A stretch of 64,000 nucleotides of DNA from Salipiger mangrovisoli. Lineage in GTDB: Bacteria > Pseudomonadota > Alphaproteobacteria > Rhodobacterales > Rhodobacteraceae. The notes beneath the pieces are model-generated. The model had not been told where the DNA came from, searched no databases, and saw nothing but the letters and a program-made list of their open reading frames with translations. The position numbers were made by a program, and so were the translations under genes. The DNA lies in contig NZ_JADFFK010000013.1 of assembly GCF_015223355.1 (NCBI RefSeq), positions 124,001 through 188,000 of the forward strand, written 5' to 3'. Below are positions 44,153 to 51,432 of this stretch, piece by piece. Numbering within the stretch: position 1 is the stretch's first letter; each line of letters starts with the position of its first letter.

Positions 44153-44171
44153 GCAATGCGTTTCGTATTGC
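44153..44171. promoter_or_regulatory. Palindrome before the iron importer operon
   Basis: GCAATGCG-TTT-CGTATTGC, arms matching at seven of eight positions, in the 101-base AT-rich gap between the importer ATPase and the divergent monooxygenase. A TTGACG hexamer on the minus strand (44196-44201) could be a -35 element for the importer. Suggests an operator, probably iron-related; regulator unknown. Confidence 0.4.
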
Positions 44172-44241
44172 AAAATCAATAATCCATAGTAAAACCGTCA
44201 ACAACCCAGAACCTTCTACATTTCTGAAAGAAAGGCGCGCC

Positions 44242-45549
44242 GTGGTCGACTCCCGAAAGAGGCTGCACATAGGCATGACCCTCGCCCCCACCTGGCTTTC
44301 CGGCGAAGCGTGGCGGCGCGAGGACAGCGCGGTCGAGCGCCTTTCAGACCCGCGTTTCTTCATCGAGCTCGCGCAGCGGGCCGAGGCGGCGCATCTCGAT
44401 TTCGTCTTCCGTCCGGACAGCCTCGGCGCGCCGCCGGCGGGCATGGCAAGGCGCCCCGGCGGCAGCGGGTCCGACCCGACGCTGCTGATGACCCTGCTTG
44501 CCGGGCACACCTCGCGCATCGGTTTGCTGACCACCGCCTCGACCACTTTCTTCCCCCCCTACATCCTCGCCCGCGCGCTGATGACCCTGCACTGGCTTTC
44601 GGGCGGGCGCGCCGGGTGGAACATCGTCACCAGTCTCGACGGGCAGCGCAATTTCGGCCTTGAGCAGATGCCGAGCGCCGAAGAGCGCTATGCGCGCGCC
44701 GCGGAAGCGGTGCAGGTGATCCGCGCGCTTTGGGACAGTTGCCCGACCGGCGCGGCCCCGATTGATCGCGCTGCCGGTCTCGATGGCAGCGCGACGCTTC
44801 CCGCAGCCATCGCCCACAAAGGGACTTACTATCAGGTCGAGGGCCCGCTCGCCGCGCTTGGGCACCCGGCCCCTCTGCCGCTGTTTCAGGCCGGGGCTTC
44901 GCACGTCGGGCGCGGATTTGCCGCGGCGATTGCCGATGGGACCTTCGCCGCCTGCCCTGACAAGGACGCCGCCCTCGCGCTGCGCGCCGACCTGCGCCGC
45001 CGCGCCGTCGCGCGCGGCCGGGCCGCGGATGCGGTTCGGGTGATGCCGGGCCTGAGCCTTTTCCTCGCCGCCTCCGAAACCGAAGCGCGCGAGCTCTACC
45101 GCGAGACCCATGCCGGCACGAGCCGCGCGCAGAAACTGGCCAAGCTGACCTCGATGATCGGCCTCGATCTCTCTGGGTGGAATGGCGCGCGACGGATCAC
45201 CGCCTCTGACCTGCCGCCGCTCGACGCCGCGCTGCGCAGCCGCACCCATGCCGAATTGCTCTATCGCAAGGTGGCGCGGTCAGAGCCCTCGGTGGATGAG
45301 CTGCTCGACGCACCCGAGGTTCTCGGCTCGGCGCATTGGCAGGTGATCGGCACCCCCGGTCAAGCGGTCGACGCGATCCGGGATTGGGCCGATGCCGGGG
45401 CGCTGGACGGTCTCATCCTTTTCCCCGGCGGCTCGGTAGGCTGTCTCGATCTGGCGCTCTCGACCATTCCGGCGGCATTGGCGGAAGACCGGCGCCTCCG
45501 CGAGGACTATGAGAGCGAGTGCTTCGCCGGACATCTCGGGCTCGGGTGA
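44242..45549 (+). CDS. LLM-class flavin-dependent monooxygenase (NtaA/SnaA/DszA type)
   Basis: A 435-residue bacterial-luciferase-like FMN-dependent oxygenase. HIGMTLAPTWLSGEAWRRED, DFVFRPDS, SGGRAGWNIVTSLDGQRNFG and AEERYARAAEAVQVIRALWDS are diagnostic of the NtaA/SnaA/DszA subgroup, whose known members oxidize nitrilotriacetate, EDTA, sulfones and similar compounds using reduced flavin from a partner. It starts at GTG 44242 with AAAGG six bases upstream. It is divergent to a ferric-chelate importer, which suggests it acts on the chelator. No flavin reductase is adjacent. Confidence 0.87.
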   Translation: MVDSRKRLHIGMTLAPTWLSGEAWRREDSAVERLSDPRFFIELAQRAEAAHLDFVFRPDSLGAPPAGMARRPGGSGSDPTLLMTLLAGHTSRIGLLTTASTTFFPPYILARALMTLHWLSGGRAGWNIVTSLDGQRNFGLEQMPSAEERYARAAEAVQVIRALWDSCPTGAAPIDRAAGLDGSATLPAAIAHKGTYYQVEGPLAALGHPAPLPLFQAGASHVGRGFAAAIADGTFAACPDKDAALALRADLRRRAVARGRAADAVRVMPGLSLFLAASETEARELYRETHAGTSRAQKLAKLTSMIGLDLSGWNGARRITASDLPPLDAALRSRTHAELLYRKVARSEPSVDELLDAPEVLGSAHWQVIGTPGQAVDAIRDWADAGALDGLILFPGGSVGCLDLALSTIPAALAEDRRLREDYESECFAGHLGLG

Positions 45550-45585
45550 AGCTGATCCGAAGGCTGCCGGTCGACCTTGGTAAAC

Positions 45586-45620
45586 TTTCCCTGGACGCAG
45601 CGCACGGCCGTCCAGGGAAA
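45586..45620. terminator. Bidirectional terminator hairpin
   Basis: Twelve-base perfect arms TTTCCCTGGACG and CGTCCAGGGAAA around an eleven-base loop, between the convergent monooxygenase and MT-A70-like genes. A second hairpin (GCGATCAG/CTGATCGC, 45626-45644) follows over the MT-A70 stop. It also marks the edge between the iron module and the replication module. Confidence 0.72.
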
Positions 45621-45629
45621 CCTTCGCGA

Positions 45630-46199
45630 TCAGGCGCTGATCGCGACCCGTGCGGCCCGATCTTCCCAGACCGTCCACCCCTCGCGCGGGGCATGACCGA
45701 AGAGTTCGAGGAACGGACCCCAGCTGCAGCTTTCAATGATCCGGTACTGCGCGAGCGGCTTGCCGCCGGGCACGCTGACCGGACCGGGCGCAATGAAGTT
45801 CACCGTACTGCGCGCCGGGGCCAGCGTACGGACGTTCTTGCCGCGGATACCAAAGAGCAGAACCTCGGTGATGTCGTCGAAAGCGTCGGTCTCATCGGAG
45901 GCCACCTGCGCCTCGTCGGTCGCCGATTTCTGCCAGATGATGTTGCTCGTGTACTTGAAGCCCCAGGCGGCAAGGACTTTCATCCCCTCGGGCAGCAGAG
46001 CGTTCGGCACCCAGAGGTAGCAATGCGCCCGATCTTCGAGATGGTCGGCAACGGGCAGGGCAAGGATGTCGTCGAGGCTCATCGTGCCAGCAGCATCGCG
46101 CTCCGGCAGGCGCCAGGGAATTTCGGCGAGGACGCAGCCGAATTTCTGCCCCTCAAGGTAGGTGCTCAGGGCTGCGGCGGTGCGGGGTGTCGTGTCCAT
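45630..46199 (-). CDS. MT-A70-like methyltransferase with altered DPPW motif
   Basis: A 189-residue protein of the MT-A70 adenine-N6-methyltransferase family: MSLDDILALPV, HCYLWVPNALLPEGMKVLAAWGFKY and GPFLELFGHAPREGW follow the usual order. Where the catalytic DPPW normally stands, residues 26-29 read EIPW (context GCVLAEIPWRL). The Asp-to-Glu and Pro-to-Ile changes may abolish or alter activity. It lies about 100 bases below repC on the same strand. It may be an accessory methylase, a decoy or a regulator tied to plasmid replication. Confidence 0.75.
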   Translation of the reverse strand: MDTTPRTAAALSTYLEGQKFGCVLAEIPWRLPERDAAGTMSLDDILALPVADHLEDRAHCYLWVPNALLPEGMKVLAAWGFKYTSNIIWQKSATDEAQVASDETDAFDDITEVLLFGIRGKNVRTLAPARSTVNFIAPGPVSVPGGKPLAQYRIIESCSWGPFLELFGHAPREGWTVWEDRAARVAISA

Positions 46200-46302
46200 G
46201 CGTCGAATCCTCAATTTTTCACAGGTATCCGGGGAAAGTGCCGGGAAGTCGAGAGCGTCTTCGGGGAAGAGTTCGCAGCCGCCAGTTCACAGCTGTGAAC
46301 CC

Positions 46303-47502
46303 TCAGGCGGCACGGCGGTCGAGGGCCATGACCATCCGCGTCGAAGAGAAGCTGCCCTCGCGGGCCTTTCGGGTCAGATGGCGCAGATAGCCTCCGGGGT
46401 TTCGGATCTCGGAGAAGCGCTGCAGCATCGCGCATAGAGTCGCCGAGGCCTGTTCGAGACCCATCGCGGCCTTCGCAGCCTGCCAGGCAGAGTCTGAAAT
46501 GCCGGTCATTGGCCTGATTTTTTCTGCGGCGCGGATCAGGCTCGTCCAGTCGTGGATCGGATCGGCTGTGAACACGGCGATCTCGGAGCAGGTGCCGAGG
46601 ACGAGGCGCAAGGGTGGGGGAGGCGCTGCCGGTTTCTCGGCAATTTCCTCGGCAACACCGGGACAGGGATCAGACTCTGCGTCAGCGGTGAACGAGTCTT
46701 TCGCGGCCCGTTCAGAGTCTAAGGATTCTTTTAGTGACTTCTGTTGGTGCTGCTCATCCTGAGCGGCGCTGCTGCTCATTTCTGTCGTGTCGAGATCGAA
46801 GAAGCGGGCAGTGCGTGCCAGGGCCTCGCGCAGGGTGGCCTCGATCTGTTCGAGAGTCTCGGCATCGAGCTTGCGGCGCAGGTCGCGGGCCGCAAGCCGC
46901 GCAAGATCGGAGAGGGCGTCCCAGGGGCCATCGGGGTACTCGATACGACCCAGGTCCGCGAGGGCTGCGAGGTCGCGACGCAGCAGGCTGGCGGTTTCGC
47001 GCAGCGCCTTGATGCGGGCGTCCTGCGCGCGGGCCTCTTCTGCGCGCTCGGCAATCTCGGAGGCGCGGTGCAGCAGCGGGCTGAGGTCGAAGCCGAAGGC
47101 GATCTTCGCGCCTTCCACGCGGCGGGCGTAGCGCTTGCCGTTCGGGCTGTCACGGCGGATCAGCAGACCGGCCGCGACAAGCCGGGACAGGTGGCGGCGC
47201 ATGGTCGAGTTTGCCATGCCTCCCGCGCGGGCGCAGATCGTTTCGTTCGAGGGGTGGATGACCAGCGACCTGAAGGGCTCAAGCTGCGCGTCCTGGTGGA
47301 AACTGAGCAGCGCCTGAAGCAGGGTGATATCGCGATCCGACAGATCGAAGGCTTTCCGTGCCGCGGTGAGGTTGCGGAGAATCAGCCATTTGTCGATCGG
47401 GCAGGGGGCATCGGCGGCCTGTGGACGTGCCCTGACAGATGCCAGGACGGCCTCAGCCGTTCGCCCAAAAGGCGTGATGGGGGTGTAACCCATGTTTTTC
47501 AT
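46303..47502 (-). CDS. repC: Replication initiation protein RepC
   Basis: RepC of a repABC replicon, 399 residues; binds the origin, which in this family lies inside repC itself. The N-terminal half has the RepC pattern PIDKWLILRNLTAARKAFDLSDRDITLLQALLSFH and VIHPSNETICARAGGMANSTMRRHLSRLVAAGLL (helix-turn-helix). A hydrophilic linker (about 240-290) precedes a conserved C-terminus ending RNPGGYLRHLTRKA. Two ATGs, 47502 and 47493, are possible starts; neither has a strong ribosome site, consistent with tight control of RepC level. Confidence 0.93.
   Translation of the reverse strand: MKNMGYTPITPFGRTAEAVLASVRARPQAADAPCPIDKWLILRNLTAARKAFDLSDRDITLLQALLSFHQDAQLEPFRSLVIHPSNETICARAGGMANSTMRRHLSRLVAAGLLIRRDSPNGKRYARRVEGAKIAFGFDLSPLLHRASEIAERAEEARAQDARIKALRETASLLRRDLAALADLGRIEYPDGPWDALSDLARLAARDLRRKLDAETLEQIEATLREALARTARFFDLDTTEMSSSAAQDEQHQQKSLKESLDSERAAKDSFTADAESDPCPGVAEEIAEKPAAPPPPLRLVLGTCSEIAVFTADPIHDWTSLIRAAEKIRPMTGISDSAWQAAKAAMGLEQASATLCAMLQRFSEIRNPGGYLRHLTRKAREGSFSSTRMVMALDRRAA
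46673..46728. other. Candidate replication origin within repC: low-GC patch with GANTC cluster
   Basis: Four GANTC sites (46673, 46694, 46715 and 46724; the first three exactly 21 bases apart) fall in the linker-coding part of repC. GC content over 46691-46750 is 28 of 60, well below the surroundings. In studied repABC plasmids the origin lies in an AT-rich part of repC, and GANTC is the CcrM methylation site of alphaproteobacteria. Origin assignment is an inference. Confidence 0.45.
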
Positions 47503-47674
47503 TCACGAAGACAAGAAATACCCGTGCCGCAAATCTATTTCGACTTGCGGATGTTGGCTCCGGACACTACCTTGAGGGTGCTAAGAACAAGTCAGGGTCT
47601 CGTGGAGCGAAAGCTTTGCGGGGCTCTTTCTTTGTCGGGCTCGTGCCTCCTATCTCTTTGTTATCGTTGACTGC
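47503..47674. promoter_or_regulatory. repB-repC intergenic region (probable countertranscribed-RNA locus)
   Basis: A 172-base gap in an otherwise overlapping operon. In repABC replicons this space encodes a small antisense RNA that limits RepC; by analogy it would run on the plus strand here. Visible structure: inverted repeat CCGCAAATC/GACTTGCGG at 47527-47550, which on the operon (minus-strand) RNA forms a full nine-pair stem with one G-U and a six-base loop just ahead of repC. A short palindrome GACTGCTCAGTC overlaps the repB stop. Promoter and ends of the RNA cannot be fixed by eye. Confidence 0.5.
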
Positions 47675-48676
47675 TCAGTCTTCCGCGCCGCGTTTCCAGC
47701 GGGCGTGAAGCTCTTCGATGACGGCTTGTGCCTCCGACTCGATCCAATCGGCGAACCTGGGGTCGTCGAGATCGATGCTGAGGCCCTTGGGGGTACGCTT
47801 GAGCGTGCCAGCCCTGCGGCCTCCGACCAGAAGCGACTGCCGCCGCGGTTTTTGTGCGGTCTCTGCCTTGCGCGCCGGGGCGCGGGCAGGGGAGGGGGCG
47901 AGATGGCCGGCGACCGCCTCGAAGGCGGCAAGCGAGACATCGTCGGGGACGGTCTCGCCGCTCACCAGCGCGACTTCCGCCGCGGTATGGATGTCGTCGG
48001 CGAGCTGCGCCAGTTCTTCGCGGTCGGCGCCGGTCTCTTCGATCGCGCGGGCCAGCGCTTCCCAGCGCGGACGGCCGATGCCATGCGCCGCGCCGATCGC
48101 CTGCGCCAGATCGCGGCCAATCGTCTCGGCCACCGAAAGCGCCATGGAAATCGACGACTTGGTGACCGTCAGAACCTCGGCGACCTGGCTTTGGTTGCCG
48201 AAGCCGGAATCCACCAACTCTTTGGCAAAAAGCGCTTTTTCTATGAAAGACAGGTCGCGGCGCGCCATGTTCTCGGAGATCTGGGCGGTGACCGCGTCGC
48301 GCTCGTCGAGCGTGGCGACCAGGGCGCGGACCTTCTCGACCTTGTCGGAACTGCGGATCGCCTCGAGCCGGCGGCGGCCGTAGACGAGCAGGTAGCGCCC
48401 GTCCTGTTCGGGGTTGCGGCGCACCAGGATCGGCACGGTCTGGCCATTGGCCTCGATCGCGTCGCGCAGGTCGATGACGTCATTGGGATCGAGACGGTCG
48501 CGGGTGCGCGTGTCGTCGATCTGCGACGGATCGAGCTCCCAGATACGGTGCGTATCGACCGCATCGCGCGCCGAGCGCAGCGCGCGGTTCGTGGTCATCA
48601 TCGGCGACGCGCCCTGCACACCGGCGGAGGCAAGGCTGTCGAGCATGGACATGCGTTTCTTGCGGGTGTCGCTCAT
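47675..48676 (-). CDS. repB: Plasmid partitioning protein RepB (ParB family)
   Basis: Centromere-binding partition protein of 333 residues. The ParB nuclease-like domain contains RDAIEANGQTVPILVRRNPEQDGRYLLVYGRRRLEA and ENMARRDLSFIEKALFAKEL, followed by the helix-turn-helix NQSQVAEVLTVTKSSISMALSVA. The ATG at 48676 overlaps the repA stop. It works with RepA on parS sites, which I could not locate with confidence. Confidence 0.94.
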   Translation of the reverse strand: MSDTRKKRMSMLDSLASAGVQGASPMMTTNRALRSARDAVDTHRIWELDPSQIDDTRTRDRLDPNDVIDLRDAIEANGQTVPILVRRNPEQDGRYLLVYGRRRLEAIRSSDKVEKVRALVATLDERDAVTAQISENMARRDLSFIEKALFAKELVDSGFGNQSQVAEVLTVTKSSISMALSVAETIGRDLAQAIGAAHGIGRPRWEALARAIEETGADREELAQLADDIHTAAEVALVSGETVPDDVSLAAFEAVAGHLAPSPARAPARKAETAQKPRRQSLLVGGRRAGTLKRTPKGLSIDLDDPRFADWIESEAQAVIEELHARWKRGAED

Positions 48677-49887
48677 GTGCGTCCCCATGTCTTCTGGATC
48701 AGGGCGGCGATCTCGTCGTTCACCGCGTTGAGGCTTTCGAGCGCGCGGTCGTAGGTGGCGCGGGTGAAGGCGCCGCGGTCCACCTCGTAGAGCGTCTGCT
48801 TGGTCAGCCCGGCGTCGGAAATCGCGGTGGATTTCAGCATCGGCGCGTTCAGCACCTTGTCGCCGTACATCGTGCGCAGGAAGGCGACGATGCGGTTCTG
48901 CGGCGCGTCGGTGGGCTCGTAGCGGGTGAGCAGGTAGCGCATCCAGTCGTGTTTCATGTTGGCGCCGCTTTCGGCGATCACGTCCATGAGGTCGGCGGTC
49001 ATCCGCAGGAACTGCGACATGGACATGACGTCGAGCATCTCTGGGTGGATGGTGACCAGCACGCCTGTGGCGGCCGAAAGTGCCGACATGGTCAGGAAGC
49101 CGAGCTGCGGCGGGCAGTCGATGACCACCACGTCGTAGCGGTCGTCGACCTGCGCCAGCGCGTCCTTGACGCGGAAGAAGAACAGCCCGGCGTTGCCCTG
49201 CGCCAGCGCGCGGGGGGTCTCGTGCTCGAATTCCATCAGCTCGAGGTTGCCGGGGATGAGGTCGAGGCCGGGGATGTAGGTGGGCCGGATGACATCGGTG
49301 ATCGGCACCGGGTCTTCGTAGCGGATCGCGTCGTAGAGCGTGCCGCCGTCCAGCAGGTCGAACTCGGGCTGCACGCCGTGCAGCGCGGTGAACGAGGCCT
49401 GGGGGTCGAGGTCGATGGCCAGCACCCGGTAGCCCAGCAGGGCGAGGCGCTGCGCGAGATGGGCCGAGCTGGTGGTCTTGCCGGAGCCGCCCTTGAAGTT
49501 CATCACGCCGATGACCTGCAGGTGATCGAGGTATTTCTCTGCGCTGCCCTCGGGGGCGAGACGGCGGCCGGGCAGGTAGTCACCGGGCTTGCGCGCGGTC
49601 TTTTCCAGCAGGATGCGCAGCTCCTGCATGTCGTGCACCGAATAGTGCCGGCGGTTGCCGGGGCTCAGCTCGGGCGAGGGGCCCTTGCCGTCGAGGTGCA
49701 GCTTGCGCAGGTAGGAATCATTGACGCCAAGCAGGGCCGCGGCCTCGCCCGAGGTGAATTTGCGCATCTCCTTGGACGCGTCGGGCGGAAAAAGGCTTTC
49801 CGCCTGCGCATGAAGCTGCGCGGTCAGCCGTTCGGAATGATCGCGAATGACCGTGTTCAGGTCTTCGTCTTCGGTGATATCCTGCAT
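48673..49887 (-). CDS. repA: Plasmid partitioning protein RepA (ParA family)
   Basis: Partition ATPase and operon autorepressor, 404 residues. An N-terminal helix-turn-helix (about 44-65, TSGEAAALLGVNDSYLRKLH) precedes the ParA domain with deviant Walker A FKGGSGKTT at 131-139, LAIDLDPQAS and VVIDCPPQLGFLT. The ATG at 49887 gives the usual RepA length; an open frame continues upstream but lacks RepA similarity. AGGA stands about nine bases before the start. Confidence 0.95.
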   Translation of the reverse strand: MQDITEDEDLNTVIRDHSERLTAQLHAQAESLFPPDASKEMRKFTSGEAAALLGVNDSYLRKLHLDGKGPSPELSPGNRRHYSVHDMQELRILLEKTARKPGDYLPGRRLAPEGSAEKYLDHLQVIGVMNFKGGSGKTTSSAHLAQRLALLGYRVLAIDLDPQASFTALHGVQPEFDLLDGGTLYDAIRYEDPVPITDVIRPTYIPGLDLIPGNLELMEFEHETPRALAQGNAGLFFFRVKDALAQVDDRYDVVVIDCPPQLGFLTMSALSAATGVLVTIHPEMLDVMSMSQFLRMTADLMDVIAESGANMKHDWMRYLLTRYEPTDAPQNRIVAFLRTMYGDKVLNAPMLKSTAISDAGLTKQTLYEVDRGAFTRATYDRALESLNAVNDEIAALIQKTWGRT

Positions 49888-50082
49888 ACGCCGGTATCCT
49901 GCTCTGTCTTGCCTCTGGCCTTGCGACCTGAACCTTGTTTTGCCGGGCTGCCTGTTCGTCGTGTCGTGTTCACGGTTTTTGGCGTGTTCCGGCTCTTTTT
50001 CGTGACTATTGCCGGAGGGCTGCGAGTCGCGCAAGAAGTTTTCCACATGCATCAGTGGGATGAGGGCCGAAGTGCCACAGCA
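49888..50082. promoter_or_regulatory. repABC upstream control region
   Basis: Gene-free stretch between repA and the divergent parDE promoter, lower in GC than the genes. It must hold the repABC promoter and RepA operator. I see a direct repeat of CGTGTTC (about 49966-49990) but no convincing parS or promoter match. Confidence 0.45.
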
Positions 50083-50123
50083 TTGACCGGCAAGCCGCAG
50101 GGCATATATACTACCCAGTAGTA
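50083..50123 (+). promoter_or_regulatory. parDE promoter with overlapping operator
   Basis: TTGACC at 50083-50088, a 16-base spacer and TATATA at 50105-50110 form a near-consensus sigma-70 promoter. The perfect palindrome TACTAC-CCA-GTAGTA at 50109-50123 begins in the -10 element. This is the expected layout for autorepression by antitoxin or antitoxin-toxin complex. Confidence 0.75.
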
Positions 50124-50137
50124 CAAGCGGGGCCGAT

Positions 50138-50395
50138 ATGAGCGTCAAATCCTCCATTTCCCTGACCGAAGCGCAGGACGCCTACGTGCGCAGCCTGGTC
50201 CGCGACGGGCGATTCCCCTCGGTGAGCGCGGCCTTGCAGCATGGGCTGGAACTGATGCGTCAGGAAAGCGATCAGGCCGAGGCGCTGCGGCGGCTGCTCG
50301 ACGAGCGGCGGGGGGGCACCTTTGTGACGTTGACCGAGGGCCGCGACGCGGCCGAGGCAATGATCGCCCGCAAGCGGGGCCTGCGTGGCCTATAA
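50138..50395 (+). CDS. parD: ParD-family antitoxin
   Basis: An 85-residue type II antitoxin. The N-terminal ribbon-helix-helix domain reads SSISLTEAQDAYVRSLVRDGRFPSVSAALQHGLELM and binds the operator; the C-terminal tail (about 45-85) would wrap the toxin. It overlaps parE by eleven bases. With repABC next door, the pair serves as a post-segregational stability system. Confidence 0.9.
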   Translation: MSVKSSISLTEAQDAYVRSLVRDGRFPSVSAALQHGLELMRQESDQAEALRRLLDERRGGTFVTLTEGRDAAEAMIARKRGLRGL

Positions 50396-50735
50396 GGTAC
50401 TGCGCGCGGCGGCGGTCGAGCAGGATCTGGAGCTGATCTTCGATTTCGTCGCCGAGAGCGCCGAGTCGCTGGGGGAAACGGCCGAGACCGCCCATGACAT
50501 GGCGGCGCGGCGCATCCGGGCGATTCTGGACGCGATGGAGGGGCTTGGCCGCGCGCCGCATCAGGGCACGCTGCGGCCCGAGCTGGGGGCGGCGACGCGC
50601 CATGTCACCAAGGATCGCGCGATTTTCTATTTCGAGGTGGACGATCTGGGCGAGGAGCTGCGCATTCTCGCGGTGTTCTTCGGGGGGCAGGATCACGACC
50701 GCCACATCCTGCTGCGCCTGCTGAGTCGGAACTGA
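50385..50735 (+). CDS. parE: ParE/RelE-superfamily toxin
   Basis: A 116-residue toxin starting at GTG 50385 inside parD. AAAVEQDLELIFDFVAESAESLGE is the ParE N-terminal helical hairpin and GAATRHVTKDRAIFYFEVDDLGEELRILAVFFGGQDHDRHILLRL the C-terminal sheet with the conserved basic and aromatic residues. ParE toxins usually poison DNA gyrase. At 116 residues it is slightly longer than most. Confidence 0.88.
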   Translation: MAYKVLRAAAVEQDLELIFDFVAESAESLGETAETAHDMAARRIRAILDAMEGLGRAPHQGTLRPELGAATRHVTKDRAIFYFEVDDLGEELRILAVFFGGQDHDRHILLRLLSRN

Positions 50736-50794
50736 GCGGAGCCCGCCCCGCGCTTGCCGCGGCGCCGGGGGCGCACCGGCCTGCGGCTTGGAAA

Positions 50795-50817
50795 CGGGGC
50801 CCGCGTGGCAGGCCCCG
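50795..50817. terminator. Terminator-like hairpin between parE and the deoxyribosyltransferase-like gene
   Basis: Seven-base arms CGGGGCC and GGCCCCG with a nine-base loop in the gap between convergent genes; no T-run. Confidence 0.5.
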
Positions 50818-50841
50818 AGACGTGAGGTCGTGCGGTGGGGC

Positions 50842-51432
50842 TCAGGCCTTTGCGTCGAAATAGGCCCGCGCCCGGATCAGCACCGCGCGAAAGGCCGCGA
50901 GATCGCCCAGCCGGTCTTCGCCCGCGGCGTCCTCGGCGACAAAAGCCCCCCCTGACTGATCGACAGCGGTGTCGAGCATCAGGTTGTCGCGCATGCCGTG
51001 GTTCTCGATCATCAGCCCGTCGGTGGCGCGGGTGACCTCGCCGTCTGCCTCGAAGGGGCCGCCCGAATAGTAGTCCTCGGTCAGCCGGCTGTAATAGTCG
51101 CGCGCAGTATTGGAATAGGCAAAGCAGGGCTTGCCCTGCGCGCGCATGTAGCCGACCTCGAAGGCGGTGCCGACATCCGCCGAGATGCCCCGGAAGGGCG
51201 TCAGATTGGCGATGATGAAATCGCTTTCGTCCATCATCCTCTCGTTCGCCAGCCCGATCGACAGGCCGAAGGCGAAGGGGGTGTCGCCGCCGAGCGCGTC
51301 GCCGTCCTCGGCCAGCGTCGAGGGATGAAAGCCGTAGGCCTGCGCCATTTCGCCCTTGGTCTGCATCACCTCTGACGCATTGCGGAAGAAAACGTCGGGC
51401 CCGGCGATATAGACCTTATGCGTCGGGGTCAC
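50842..51432 (-). CDS. Nucleoside 2-deoxyribosyltransferase-like protein
   Basis: A 196-residue soluble protein with the nucleoside 2-deoxyribosyltransferase fold: KVYIAGPDVFF near residue 6, DESDFIIANLTPFRGISADVGTAFEVGYMRAQGKPCFAYSN with the acidic residues of the active site, and a C-terminal NLMLDTAVD. Members transfer or hydrolyse deoxyribose of nucleosides or nucleotides, or sense them. The GTG at 51432 overlaps the stop of the next gene upstream, so the two are translationally coupled. Substrate unknown. Confidence 0.82.
   Translation of the reverse strand: MTPTHKVYIAGPDVFFRNASEVMQTKGEMAQAYGFHPSTLAEDGDALGGDTPFAFGLSIGLANERMMDESDFIIANLTPFRGISADVGTAFEVGYMRAQGKPCFAYSNTARDYYSRLTEDYYSGGPFEADGEVTRATDGLMIENHGMRDNLMLDTAVDQSGGAFVAEDAAGEDRLGDLAAFRAVLIRARAYFDAKA

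Noticed and set aside
50042-50059. CCAC-N8-GTGG as a parS site near repA
   Set aside because: Only four-base arms and no similarity to the 16-base repABC parS palindromes.
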